Of a DNA stretch of 64,000 nucleotides, positions 40,616 through 49,502 are shown in pieces; the stretch's first letter is position 1, and each line of letters begins with the position of its first letter. The DNA lies in assembly GCA_035772405.1 (NCBI GenBank), contig JAYKKM010000506.1:742001-806000 (forward strand). Direction: 5' to 3'. The position numbers and the translations under genes are program-made. Source of the stretch: Chrysogorgia sp. JL179-B06 (taxonomy: Eukaryota; Cnidaria; Anthozoa; Scleralcyonacea; Chrysogorgiidae). Below the pieces are notes generated by a model. The model saw only the letters and a program-made list of their open reading frames with translations, did no database searches and was not told the origin of the DNA.

Positions 40616-41719
40616 ATGGAGCTTGGTGTGGAGACAGAGCAAGGGTTGAGAGACATTTACTATAATCCTAAGACGGGGTTCAGTGGTGCAGAGAGACTGT
40701 ATCGAAGTGCATTGGGAGACGGATTGAAAGTAACTAGAAAAACAGTGAAAGAGTGGTTGACAGCGCAGGACACTTACACTAGGTACAAACCTATTGTGAG
40801 AAGGCATAAGTTCCGCGCTACCTTCGTTGGATTTCTTGGTGAAGAGCTCCAAATGGACTTAGTGGACATGAGTAAGTACTCAAAACAGAATGGAGGGTAT
40901 TATTGGATATTGACAGGCATTGAAATATTGAGTAGATACGCTTTTGGCATTGCAGTTTACAGAAAAGACACTAAGAACATGACTAAGGCTGTTGGAAAAT
41001 TGTTGAACGACTTTAGAGATCGGTTTGGAACCATGCCTAAGTTAGCGCAATTTGACGATGGACTTGAGTTCTACAATGTTGGGGTGAAAAATTTGCTGAA
41101 AAAACATGGTGTTGAGTATTTCAGCACTAAGAGCGACAAAAAGGCTGCTGTTGTCGAGCGTTTTAATAGAAGTCTGAAGAGCATTATGTGGAAGTACTTT
41201 TACGCTCGTGGAACGTACAAATGGATTGACGTTCTCAACCAGTTTGTGGGCAATTACAATAGCAACGTGAATCGAAGCATTATGATGAAACCGAAGGATG
41301 TCGATAAGTCAAATGAAGCCGAGGTGTGGACCACTTTGTTTGGTCATCAATTTGCAGACAACCCATTACCAAAGTTCAAGATTGGTCAATCGGTGAGAAT
41401 TAGTAAATACAAGAGTGTGTTCACAAAGGGTTATGAAGCCAACTTCACTGAAGAGCTGTTTAAAGTGGTAAAGGTTATTCGTGGCGACCCGAATGTGTAC
41501 GAAATTGAGGATATAAGTGGTGAACAGATTATTGGTAAATTTTATGAACAGGAATTATCGCTGGTCAATAAGAAACATGGCGGCGATGTGTACAGAGTTG
41601 AAAAGGTGTTGAAAAGAAAGAAAGTCGGAGGGAAGAAGATGGTGCTGGTCAAATGGTTGGGTTATGAGAGCAAACATAATTCGTGGATACCAGAAAGCGA
41701 TATTCAAAATGTGAGCTAA
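40616..41719 (+). CDS. int: Retroviral-type integrase with chromodomain
   Basis: Inserts the element and makes the 6-bp target duplication seen here. 367 residues from the ATG at 40616; the frame opens 9 nt upstream only from a GTG. The catalytic Asp-Asp-Glu triad is visible in ELQMDLVDM (D81), AQFDDGLEF (D147) and VVERFNRS (E181). A C-terminal chromodomain (about 325-365; DVYRVEKVLKRKK ... MVLVKWLGYESKHNSWIPES) probably guides target choice through chromatin marks. The N-terminal zinc region is not obvious. The last ~45 nt of the gene are repeated before 42793, a trace of a tandem duplication. Confidence 0.95.
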   Translation: MELGVETEQGLRDIYYNPKTGFSGAERLYRSALGDGLKVTRKTVKEWLTAQDTYTRYKPIVRRHKFRATFVGFLGEELQMDLVDMSKYSKQNGGYYWILTGIEILSRYAFGIAVYRKDTKNMTKAVGKLLNDFRDRFGTMPKLAQFDDGLEFYNVGVKNLLKKHGVEYFSTKSDKKAAVVERFNRSLKSIMWKYFYARGTYKWIDVLNQFVGNYNSNVNRSIMMKPKDVDKSNEAEVWTTLFGHQFADNPLPKFKIGQSVRISKYKSVFTKGYEANFTEELFKVVKVIRGDPNVYEIEDISGEQIIGKFYEQELSLVNKKHGGDVYRVEKVLKRKKVGGKKMVLVKWLGYESKHNSWIPESDIQNVS

Positions 41720-41725
41720 TGTAAC

Positions 41726-42733
41726 ATGGCTAAGAGTGGCTTCGACGACCTCGAGACGGAGGGCTTTGATGAATACAAAGATATGAGTAATGATGAACTA
41801 GATCGCAGTCTCGAAAGAGCCACTCAAGATCTTGAGCTAGCTCGGGGTGATCTAGGCGTCACAGCCGATGAGGAAACTAGACTAACTAGAGTGGAGAGTG
41901 GACTGAAGCGCGAACACGACATAAGACTTCGTCAACACATGGGGGAGACTACTAGCGATCTCGTAACGCGGAGTGGTGGAGGGGTGTATCAACATGTGGA
42001 GAGGGTTTTTAGTGATCTCGCAACGCAGACTATTGACAACGTGAGAGATCGTGAAGACGTCGCGAGGAGTGTGCCATTGTTAGACATCACACACGCAGAG
42101 TACGTCAACATACCTGGACTAACACCAATCGAGAACCGCGAGCTAAGCGCGCTACTCAATCCAAGTGAGAATGTGTCGCGTGAGTCTAGAATAGGCGACA
42201 CTGGCGCATTGCAAGTACGAGCGGACCGTTATCAAAACTTGATAAATGAAGTGAACAAAAGAATAGCGGAGCTCGCAGAAAAAGACCTCACAGCCGCAGA
42301 GAACGAAGAGCTCGTCGATCTAGCTGAAAGAGTGATTGGACTTAAAAAAGCTAGAGACATGCTTATCGAACAGCGGGAAATAGAAGAGGTTAGAGAGCGA
42401 CAAGAGATCGACATCGACAGGTTTCAGAAGTTCAAGAAATGGGCTAGAGAAAATATGGTTGGGATGAGTGCTTTAGCGATTTCAGTAGCTGCGATTATAA
42501 CAACTATTATTATCGCTGGGAGGACTAACGTTATGAAAGGCGCTATGACCACGAGGTCATTTGCGCAGGCTGCTAAAAACGCGATAACGAAGATGGGTCC
42601 ATGGGCTGTTGGATTGGCGAACTTAGTTTATGACGCGCTGGTGACAGGCGCAAAGGGTCTCGCTTGGTTAGCTCAAAATCTGTGGGTGTTTGCGGTGGCA
42701 TTCGCGTGGCTTGCGTATAATTATCTAAACTAG
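41726..42733 (+). CDS. Polinton membrane protein, paralogue 1
   Basis: 335 residues. The first 230 are charged and helical, with repeated acidic heptads (DELDRSLERATQDLELARGD; EIEEVRERQEIDIDRFQKFK). The C-terminal 110 carry two hydrophobic stretches: MVGMSALAISVAAIITTIII, and GLAWLAQNLWVFAVAFAWLA after GPWAVGLANLVYDAL. The KKWARENMVGMSALAIS region is typical of membrane proteins in adintovirus-like elements. Function unknown; an internal membrane or capsid-lining protein is possible. It starts 6 nt after the integrase stop. It is paralogous to the next gene. Confidence 0.75.
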   Translation: MAKSGFDDLETEGFDEYKDMSNDELDRSLERATQDLELARGDLGVTADEETRLTRVESGLKREHDIRLRQHMGETTSDLVTRSGGGVYQHVERVFSDLATQTIDNVRDREDVARSVPLLDITHAEYVNIPGLTPIENRELSALLNPSENVSRESRIGDTGALQVRADRYQNLINEVNKRIAELAEKDLTAAENEELVDLAERVIGLKKARDMLIEQREIEEVRERQEIDIDRFQKFKKWARENMVGMSALAISVAAIITTIIIAGRTNVMKGAMTTRSFAQAAKNAITKMGPWAVGLANLVYDALVTGAKGLAWLAQNLWVFAVAFAWLAYNYLN

Positions 42734-42792
42734 AGAGAAAATGTGATTCGTGGGAGTCAGAGAGTGATATTCAAAATGTAAGCTAATGTAAT
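42734..42792 (+). repeat. Scar of the integrase 3' end before paralogue 2
   Basis: ATTCGTGGGAGTCAGAGAGT followed by GATATTCAAAATGTAAGCTA repeats the integrase tail at 41680-41725 (ATTCGTGGATACCAGAAAGC, GATATTCAAAATGTGAGCTA). It shows that the duplicated segment ran from the end of the integrase gene through paralogue 1. No longer part of a reading frame. Confidence 0.85.
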
Positions 42793-44235
42793 ATGGCTAA
42801 AGAAGGTTTTGACGATATCGAGATGAAGGACTTCGATAGACTTGATAGGTACACCAATAATCAATTAGATGTCGAACTTGAAAAACTCTATCTAGATTAT
42901 CATTCAATTACCGATGAGTACGCTGATGACGACGACATGCCAGACATTGTGCGTGTTAAGTATGACAAATTGTATGAGAGACTGAATAAATTACAGTACG
43001 AACAGGATAGAAGAGGGGTTCAAGAAAAAGAGACGCCGTTCACCGACACCAACGATGGTAAAACGGTGACAATAAGGGGGACCAACACAGAAGTCCCAGC
43101 GGTAGAGTTTGTTGAACAGGAGTCGTACGGTGACGTTAATGACACAAGCTACAGTATGGCTCTTGAAGTGGGGTCAGACGATCTTTACAAAAGATTGGAC
43201 AAGCTAAACGCAGTCAACAAAGAGGTGGTAAAAAATCAAGTAGAAAGAGTCAAGGCGATAGGTGAGAAAATACGTAAGTTACACAAAAAAAAAAGACTCG
43301 GTCATGACGACGCGTCAAGGAAAATAGCCGACAGATCATATGTGACGGACTCAGGGTCTATTCTTTTCAAACCGATAAACAAAGATGGTAAATATGGAAA
43401 ACCCAAACGAATTCTAATACCTGTGGAAAACGGCTTGATCTACAGTAAAGATGCGAGTAGTAAAAACGCGATTAAGCAATTCAAACAGTTAGTTAGTCAA
43501 ATCCCTGAGAGTACAGAAACAACAGCTGTCACAACAGAAGTGATCCCAGACGATTCCCCAGTGATTGAAACAAGAGTGGAGCGCTATAACATAGCTGGGC
43601 TATCAGTAAAAGAAAACCGCGAACATAGAGGTATACTCAACCCAAGTGATAGTGTGTTGCGTGAGTCGAGAATAGGCGACAATGGCGCATTGCAAATACA
43701 AGCAGACTATTATCAGGAAGCGATAAATGAAACGAGTAGGAGAATGACAGAGCTTGATACAAAAGATAAGCAAAGTGGTCTTACGAGTGACGACCAGCTA
43801 GAGTACGACGGTTTGCTTACTAGAGAGGTGGGACTCACGCAAGCCAAAAGAGAAGTCTTAGAACAGCGAGAAATAGAGGAAGTTAGAGCGCAACAAGAAG
43901 TCGACATTGACAGGTTGCAGAAGTTCAAGGAATGGGCTAAAGAAAATGTGGTCGGGTTGAGCGCTGTAGCGATTTCAGCGGCTGGGATTATAACAACTAT
44001 TATTATCGCTGGGAGATCTGCTGTTATGAAAGGCGCTATGGCAACGAGGTCATTCGCACAGGCTGTTAAGAACGCGATAACGAAGATGGGTCCATGGGCT
44101 GTTGGGTTGGCTAATTTAGTTTACAACGCGTTGACGTTGGGTGCAAAGGGTCTCGCTTGGTTGGCTCAAAATCTGTGGGTACTCGCGGTGGTACTTGCGT
44201 GGTTTGCCTATGATTATTACAAGCTAAAACGGTAG
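42793..44235 (+). CDS. Polinton membrane protein, paralogue 2
   Basis: 480 residues. Start (MAKEGFDDIEMKDFD) and C-terminal half (RESRIGDNGALQIQADYYQE to the end) match paralogue 1, including NAITKMGPWAVGLANLVY and both hydrophobic stretches. About 145 residues in the N-terminal middle are extra, with a Lys-rich block (KIRKLHKKKRLGHDD) and a strand-rich part (SILFKPINKDGKYGKPKRI). It arose by tandem duplication, followed or preceded by insertion or loss. The C-termini are better conserved than the N-termini, so the membrane part is probably the constrained function. Confidence 0.75.
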   Translation: MAKEGFDDIEMKDFDRLDRYTNNQLDVELEKLYLDYHSITDEYADDDDMPDIVRVKYDKLYERLNKLQYEQDRRGVQEKETPFTDTNDGKTVTIRGTNTEVPAVEFVEQESYGDVNDTSYSMALEVGSDDLYKRLDKLNAVNKEVVKNQVERVKAIGEKIRKLHKKKRLGHDDASRKIADRSYVTDSGSILFKPINKDGKYGKPKRILIPVENGLIYSKDASSKNAIKQFKQLVSQIPESTETTAVTTEVIPDDSPVIETRVERYNIAGLSVKENREHRGILNPSDSVLRESRIGDNGALQIQADYYQEAINETSRRMTELDTKDKQSGLTSDDQLEYDGLLTREVGLTQAKREVLEQREIEEVRAQQEVDIDRLQKFKEWAKENVVGLSAVAISAAGIITTIIIAGRSAVMKGAMATRSFAQAVKNAITKMGPWAVGLANLVYNALTLGAKGLAWLAQNLWVLAVVLAWFAYDYYKLKR

Positions 44236-44257
44236 TGACAAAACATATGTAAAGTAT

Positions 44258-45496
44258 ATGAACACCACGTCAGCAGAGTTAAGCCCCGGTTTTAGACGAG
44301 CGACCATGGGTAGCATAAAAGGGGTGAGAACGCAACACGTAATCACGTTGAACCCTAATAAAGTCAGTCCCGGCGAGGAACTTTACATTGATATACCGAA
44401 GCTTAAGGTTAGTAGCTGTTTGGTGCCTGGATCGTTGGGTCTAGTGTTCGACTTTAAGAATGCAAACGCCAAAAGCTGGTTCTTGAACAATGTTAGCAAG
44501 TTGTTGGTTGAGAAGCTTGTTGTGAGACTAGCTGGGGAAACTGTGTATGACAACAATGGGGAAAATTACACTGGTGTCTATCGCGACCTTTGGGAAAGTG
44601 TTACTGCGCGAGACCAAATGATTGACTATGGTATTGGTGGTGAGAACTTGAGAAAGCTAGTTTCTAAGGATGACAGTGGTGCGACAAGTGGGAACGTTGC
44701 TAAAGTTAGTGACGCGTTAATGTTTGGTGTGATTGGGACGAAGCAGCGGATTAAGCTTGGTAAAATTATGAACGACCACGGGTTGTACGCTCCTTTTAGC
44801 ATGAACAACAACTTGCAGTATGTGATCACACTTCCGAAGGCCACAGACATCATGGTGGCGCAATCCGGTAGCGCTGTGGGTGGATACACTCTGGAGAACC
44901 TCGAGCTTGAGTATGAAACGATTGATAACCAGGAGCTCGCTGACGAAATAGCGTCGGGCTATGCAAGTGGTCGTAGTTTGTCATACGAACACGTTACATT
45001 GATGAAAACCACTGAATGGGATAAGGGCACAACCATTGTGAATGAAAATGTCAATCTGCCAAGAAAAAGCATGAAGGCGATTGTGTTGCTATTCACGAAT
45101 AAGGTGCGAACAGACAGCGAGGAGTTTCTTTACCCAAATATTGATAGTGTTAGAGTCACAATTGAAGGTGTGCCAAATAGCGTGTACTCACAAGGCATCC
45201 CAAAGTCGAAGTTCTATGCAGAAGCGAAACGGTTGTTTGGGTTGGGTGAAGAACACGCTCAGTTCATGACTATACAGAAATTCTATAAAGATGGTTTTGC
45301 GTTGGTCATCGACTTGAGGAGCGTTCAAGATAATCGCAATGTCGCCACTGGCAAGAACATTGTAAACACACAATCTGGCGTGCTTCTTGAAATCACTAAG
45401 AAAGCGACGACTGCGAACGTTATGTGCAGGGTGTTTGTGATAAGTGATGGGTTGGTCAACTTCATGAACAATGGGCTGCAATCAATCCAGTATTAA
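44258..45496 (+). CDS. mcp: Candidate double jelly-roll major capsid protein
   Basis: 412 residues, strand-rich throughout, with no signal or membrane segment. Blocks such as MNTTSAELSPGFRRATMGSI, ELYIDIPKLKVSS, LVEKLVVRLAGETVYDN, YTLENLELEYETID, and the C-terminal VLLEITKKATTANVMCRVFV read as successive beta strands. Proteins of this type lie beside the packaging ATPase in adintovirus-like elements. Its position between membrane proteins and the ATPase, and the presence of a separate penton-like gene, make the major capsid protein the best reading. It is shorter than many Polinton capsid proteins, so structure prediction is the deciding test. Confidence 0.65.
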   Translation: MNTTSAELSPGFRRATMGSIKGVRTQHVITLNPNKVSPGEELYIDIPKLKVSSCLVPGSLGLVFDFKNANAKSWFLNNVSKLLVEKLVVRLAGETVYDNNGENYTGVYRDLWESVTARDQMIDYGIGGENLRKLVSKDDSGATSGNVAKVSDALMFGVIGTKQRIKLGKIMNDHGLYAPFSMNNNLQYVITLPKATDIMVAQSGSAVGGYTLENLELEYETIDNQELADEIASGYASGRSLSYEHVTLMKTTEWDKGTTIVNENVNLPRKSMKAIVLLFTNKVRTDSEEFLYPNIDSVRVTIEGVPNSVYSQGIPKSKFYAEAKRLFGLGEEHAQFMTIQKFYKDGFALVIDLRSVQDNRNVATGKNIVNTQSGVLLEITKKATTANVMCRVFVISDGLVNFMNNGLQSIQY

Positions 45497-45511
45497 ATCA
45501 AACGTGAGTTA

Positions 45512-46111
45512 ATGGAGACTCCGTTTAATATGTTAATCGTTGGTATGACAGCCTGTGGCAAGACGCATTATTTGCTGGAAACATTGGAATCTGAGCACTT
45601 TAGTAAATTTGACTACATTGTGTTGATTTGTCCTACTTTCGAGTGGAACAAAGCGTATCAAGATTGGAAATATGTGCGCGACCCTGACGTGTTAGCGATA
45701 GACTGCACACAGGACAGTGTCGACGCTGTTCTCAAGTGTGTAACAAATGTTTTTAAAGGCACTAACACTCTGATTGTGTTGGACGACTGTGCGAGCTCTC
45801 AAGATGTCAAGAATAGGACTAGTCAATTGGTCAACTTGGCTTTTAGTGCGCGACATTTTATGTTGAGCGTTATTGTCATCACACAACAACTGACGTCGAT
45901 CGCAAAACCGTACAGAGAAAATATTAGTAAGCTCGTTTGTTTTTACTGCCCGAGTAGGAGTGATATGAAGGTCGTTATCGACGACTACCTTGGAAACATT
46001 AGCAGAGAAAAATCGTCGGCGATTGCGACTGCATTAAAAAATAATAAGTACGCTAGACTAGAAATCTCACTGCGCTATCCATACAGTCACGAAGTTGTTA
46101 TTCCACAATAA
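45512..46111 (+). CDS. FtsK/A32-type DNA-packaging ATPase
   Basis: 199 residues. Walker A is GMTACGKT (11-18), Walker B is LIVLDDCAS (87-95), and a sensor-like VIVITQQ follows. The fold order and short length fit the A32/FtsK-like packaging ATPases of Polintons and large DNA viruses, which drive the genome into the preformed capsid. The ATG is 15 nt after the capsid-gene stop. Nothing is missing from the core motifs. Confidence 0.88.
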   Translation: METPFNMLIVGMTACGKTHYLLETLESEHFSKFDYIVLICPTFEWNKAYQDWKYVRDPDVLAIDCTQDSVDAVLKCVTNVFKGTNTLIVLDDCASSQDVKNRTSQLVNLAFSARHFMLSVIVITQQLTSIAKPYRENISKLVCFYCPSRSDMKVVIDDYLGNISREKSSAIATALKNNKYARLEISLRYPYSHEVVIPQ

Positions 46112-46114
46112 AAT

Positions 46115-46624
46115 ATGGGTATAAGTAATAGCGCGATGGTAAAACGCAAAAGTGAGGAAAATCCTACGATTGAGGAACTAGTTGAGGAGACTGATGACAC
46201 CTCGACTGTGGAAGACAATATTGACGTTAGGAGATCTGAACTTATTAGACTGTCTGGTGATGGTGTGGTGAGTCAGTCCGAAGCGTACATTAAAAAAGCG
46301 TCCGCAAAAGTTATTGATAAGATATGGCGCCAATACGAGTTGAAGAGAATGGAGATCGCAAACGCTTTTCTCACCGACTTGCTAATCAGCAAATTCGCTA
46401 GCTTACTGGATGGGTTGAACGCTATCGAGAACCCTGACGAACTAAATGACGAACTACAAAAAGACCCGTTATTAAAAAAAGACGTCGAAAGCATTGTCGC
46501 GATTGTGACGCCGTACGTGCCTTTCTTGGGCTTGTTGTCGGGAGGAATCACAACGTCGAAATATGTGTACGATCACCACTTCAGAAGTGCGACAAACGTT
46601 GAAAACAGTGAGCAAACGGACTAA
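46115..46624 (+). CDS. Probable myristoylated protein ending in the right TIR
   Basis: 169 residues. MGISNSAMVKRK at the start fits N-myristoylation (Gly 2, Ser 6). An acidic stretch (EELVEETDDTSTVEDN) and a helical region follow (YIKKASAKVIDKIWRQYELK; ANAFLTDLLISKFASLLDGL), then a hydrophobic hairpin-like segment (TPYVPFLGLLSGGITTSKYV). Related proteins accompany the capsid cluster of similar elements, but their function is unknown. The final ENSEQTD residues are identical to the PolB C-terminus because both are encoded in the terminal inverted repeat. It starts 3 nt after the ATPase stop. Confidence 0.7.
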   Translation: MGISNSAMVKRKSEENPTIEELVEETDDTSTVEDNIDVRRSELIRLSGDGVVSQSEAYIKKASAKVIDKIWRQYELKRMEIANAFLTDLLISKFASLLDGLNAIENPDELNDELQKDPLLKKDVESIVAIVTPYVPFLGLLSGGITTSKYVYDHHFRSATNVENSEQTD

Positions 46625-46687
46625 TTCGCAAAACGACTGGCTATTTGTTAGTCAACGTTGTTAACCAATCAAAAGAGCGTCATTTCG

Positions 46688-47005
46688 CTATCCATTTGGA
46701 TAAACATCACCACTAGAATCAAAATCTAGTGGTTTTTTTTCGCGCGTGAATTTGTGAGACAGCAGTGGAACGTGTCGGTGGTTTGTTGAACAAAAATGTA
46801 AAAACGCTGAAATGACACCTTCTACTTTTTTAAATGTGTGAAAACGTTGAAGTGGCACACTATGCCTTTTTTTTAAATACGCGAAAATGTTGAAACGACA
46901 TTCTCCACTTTTTAAAGACGTGAAAATGATGAAACGACACATTCTAGCTTTAAATTTAGCGAAAACAGTTATTTTAGTATTTCTTATCAATTGAGTAGAA
47001 AACAT
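46688..47005 (-). CDS. Possible TIR-encoded 105-residue protein (copy 2)
   Basis: The peptide is identical to the one at 28909-29226, encoded inward from the right terminal repeat. If real, the element has two copies of this gene. See the left copy for the arguments for and against. Confidence 0.3.
   Translation of the reverse strand: MFSTQLIRNTKITVFAKFKARMCRFIIFTSLKSGECRFNIFAYLKKRHSVPLQRFHTFKKVEGVISAFLHFCSTNHRHVPLLSHKFTREKKPLDFDSSGDVYPNG
46710..46740 (+). terminator. Hairpin plus T8 after the last rightward gene
   Basis: CCACTAGA at 46710-46717, a 7-nt loop, TCTAGTGG at 46725-46732, then eight T. It lies 86 nt after the stop at 46624, at the same distance as its mirror copy from the PolB stop, so both outermost transcripts would end on the same signal. 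Confidence 0.6.
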
Positions 47006-47039
47006 GGGAGGGGTGTTTAGAATGACTAATGATTGCCAT

Positions 47040-47199
47040 AGTAGTATAGAGAGTGGCGGTACGAGTTAGTCAACGTCGATTGTAAAACATAAACACCAAA
47101 ACATCGCTAAGTTGTGGCTTGACACAAATTTGGCGATGTTTTGGTGTTTATATTACGGTTGACGTTGACTGAGCTCGTACCGCCACTCTCTATACTACT
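47040..47199. repeat. Terminal palindrome, right end
   Basis: Mirror of 28715-28874. Outer and inner arms keep the same orientation at both ends (the outer arm carries CTCAGTCAACGTCAACCG in each case), so there is no flip-flop difference between the two termini in this copy. Confidence 0.9.
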
Positions 47200-47205
47200 A
47201 AATGG
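47200..47205 (+). repeat. Target-site duplication AAATGG, right
   Basis: Identical to 28709-28714. The uninterrupted host site would have read ...AAGGAAATGGTAGAG. Confidence 0.95.
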
Positions 47206-47935
47206 TAGAGACGAGATCTTGTGTGTATAGATCTTCTTTTGCTACGACAACGGGAAGTTTAACGAAGCAGAAGTGATTGACGATGATTGAAAAGTCAGCG
47301 TGGAACAACGCATACGAAAATAAGAAAGTAAGTAAGAAATGTATGCTTAATAAAGTGAAGATTGTTGAAGTGATCTTAGTGTTATATATTCTCAGTTTTG
47401 CCAAATACAGAAATCGCAATTATAAGTGTAGGGAGTATAATAATTATACTCATCATTATTATTATTAGCTATAGAGGAGCTGTTGTCTGGAACAGTCTCC
47501 CCAACGAGTTAAGCGAAATTGGCTCAATCCCCTTATCTAAATTTAAATCTTATAACATTTTTTGATATAATTCTTTTAAAATACTCCGTGGTTATTGTTC
47601 CGACAATTTGTAGTGATATTTAGGGTTAGGGTTATGTTTAGGGGATAGGTTTAGGGTAATTAATGGATAATTTGAGTCAAAATTGTCGGAACAATATAAC
47701 CACGGCCTTTAAAATATGTATGCTTCGCCTCGAACCGCATTGTCCAAACATTTCTTCATGAACCGAATCTAAATAAAATTAGTAGAAGTAACACATCAAA
47801 AAGAGAGTTAATCTTGCTGAAACTTGTATCAACTTTCTAGACTAGACTTCATGCACATGGTGTTGGTAGGCTAAATAACATGTTTATTTTTTTGTATATT
47901 GCACTATTTGCACGTCTCCAAGGAAGACCACGCAT
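47206..47935. other. Host flank right of the provirus
   Basis: No gene recognised. It contains a weak inverted pair (CCGTGGTTATTGTTCCGACA near 47587 and TTGTCGGAACAATATAACCA near 47682) around GGGTTAGGGTTATG. The last 9 bases are the target duplication of the next element. Confidence 0.5.
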
Positions 47936-49080
47936 CAATCTCGTTCCCAGAGCCTGCGTTCCCCCTGACCTGCGGGGGGAAACTGAGACTCTGGGATAAT
48001 CCATCGCCGGAAGTATTTTGATTGGCTGACTATAATTGAAATAATTAACACTTTTTCTGTCATGGATTTATAATAAAAACAAACAAGAACAATGTTGTTC
48101 GAACAGGCGTTTACAAAATGTTTTGGAAGACCTCTCTATCTTCTATTAAGGCTTCTATGTGGGCGAATATTATTTGGCTTGGCTGGACAATCTGCTCATA
48201 TAAAGATACTCCACCTTTCGTTGTCCGTATTCGAGGACGGCGACGGCAGTGAAAGAAATATAAATTTTAGTATTTGAATTAAACCACGGTCGATTGACTA
48301 GCGTATTTAACATAGCTCGCAGCTTGTTTTATGATCTCCAAAACGCTTCAATATTACTAAAACGATTGTAGTGTCTGACTGTTTAAGTCAGTCTTAATAG
48401 CGAACAGCTCTAATCGCTCTGCGAGTTTAAACCGTCGTCCAAGACGTGAAAATGCTCTCAGTGACATTGTAAACAGAACGAGGACGGCCTTTAGATTACT
48501 CTTGGGAATAAAAATTATTCATTGTTTTTGTTCCACATAAAGATTCTTTTGTTTCAACGACGTTGACAGTTAGTACTTTTAAATTACGTCAAATTTAGTC
48601 AAACTTTTAAATTAGGTCGAATTACGGAAAGTTCATCATATACAATTGCTTCGTTCTATTGTAAAACCACAACTATCAACAAGTACACACAATATAAACC
48701 TTCGACACATATTTAAAAAGATTTTAGAGCAACCGGTTTGTATTTAAGTGCGGTTACAAAAGTGGACGGCCCCCGGACGGGTATTCTATAATTGCTCCCA
48801 AATTGTCTTTTCCTTTCATATTGATGCTCCTTTATTACAATATCCCCTTTGTTCAGTTTTTGTAAAGACTTTCCTAAAGCAGCATGAAAAATATAAATAT
48901 CCTCGTCCGAAATCTCGTCCGACAAATTATGCCAAAAGCAAAGTAAACGCTTGTTCGCAGGCCTCCCGGTTTATTGTCACGCATGCGTTCTTCGTAACCG
49001 GAACCATGTTGTTCTGTTTCCGGCGATGGATTATCCTAGACCGCAGGTCAGGGGGAACGCAGGCTCTGGGAACGAGATTG
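47936..49080. mobile_element. Foldback transposon with 9-bp target duplication
   Basis: The left end CAATCTCGTTCCCAGAGCCT returns inverted at the right as AGGCTCTGGGAACGAGATTG, with arms of about 75 bp. ACCACGCAT flanks it at 47927-47935 and 49081-49089, a 9-bp duplication of the kind made by Mutator-like elements. The interior (1,145 bp in all) carries a segment at 48627-48790 that is also in the foldback at 4979-6242. No transposase frame is visible. Confidence 0.85.
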
Positions 49081-49502
49081 ACCACGCATTTTCTAATTCC
49101 AATTGCACGCCGCCATTTTGGGAAAATTGGAGGGCAAACTTCTTGGTTCCAGGCCTTTTTCTGTAATTCGAGAACCTCGCGGTCCAAAACAAGGAATCGT
49201 AAATTCTACAATTTTTGCGTTTCTTTTTCTCTATATTTATCTATTTAGCGATTAAGCCTGTTGTTCTATTGTTACTTGGACTATTTTCTGCCGAGTAAAA
49301 GATCAAAATGATTGCTTTAATATGAAATATAAATACAAAATTACCCTCCAAATTATCCAAGATGGCGGCGTTCAATATTGGTTACCCGGAGTTCACTGAA
49401 ATGATGATTGGATGCCCCCTCTAGTTTTATTTATGATCTCTATGAATGTGAATCCATGCTTTTATTATTCTTTTATTATTATCTTGGATTCTCCTGAGAA
49501 AA

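Larger units (their letters stand above)
28715..47199. mobile_element. Intact Polinton/Maverick (adintovirus-like) provirus
   Basis: The 18,485-bp element has 600-bp terminal inverted repeats (28715-29314 and 46600-47199) that begin AGTAGTATAGAGAGTGG, and a perfect 6-bp target duplication AAATGG. It encodes the expected Polinton set: protein-primed PolB, retroviral-type integrase with chromodomain, penton-like and candidate major capsid proteins, and an FtsK/A32-type packaging ATPase. Accessory genes include a thymidine kinase, a BRO-N/VRR-NUC protein and a fiber-like protein. All frames are open. The TIRs differ at one base by my reading (29234 against 46680), which points to a recent insertion. 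Relationship to named adintovirus clades needs a phylogeny. Confidence 0.97.
46600..47199 (-). repeat. Right terminal inverted repeat (600 bp)
   Basis: Mirror of 28715-29314 with the same parts: gene 3' end (46600-46624), hairpin-T8 (46710-46740), repeats of about 40 bp, the 105-residue frame and the terminal palindrome. The single difference found is T at 46680 where the mirror of 29234 would give C. Confidence 0.97.
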
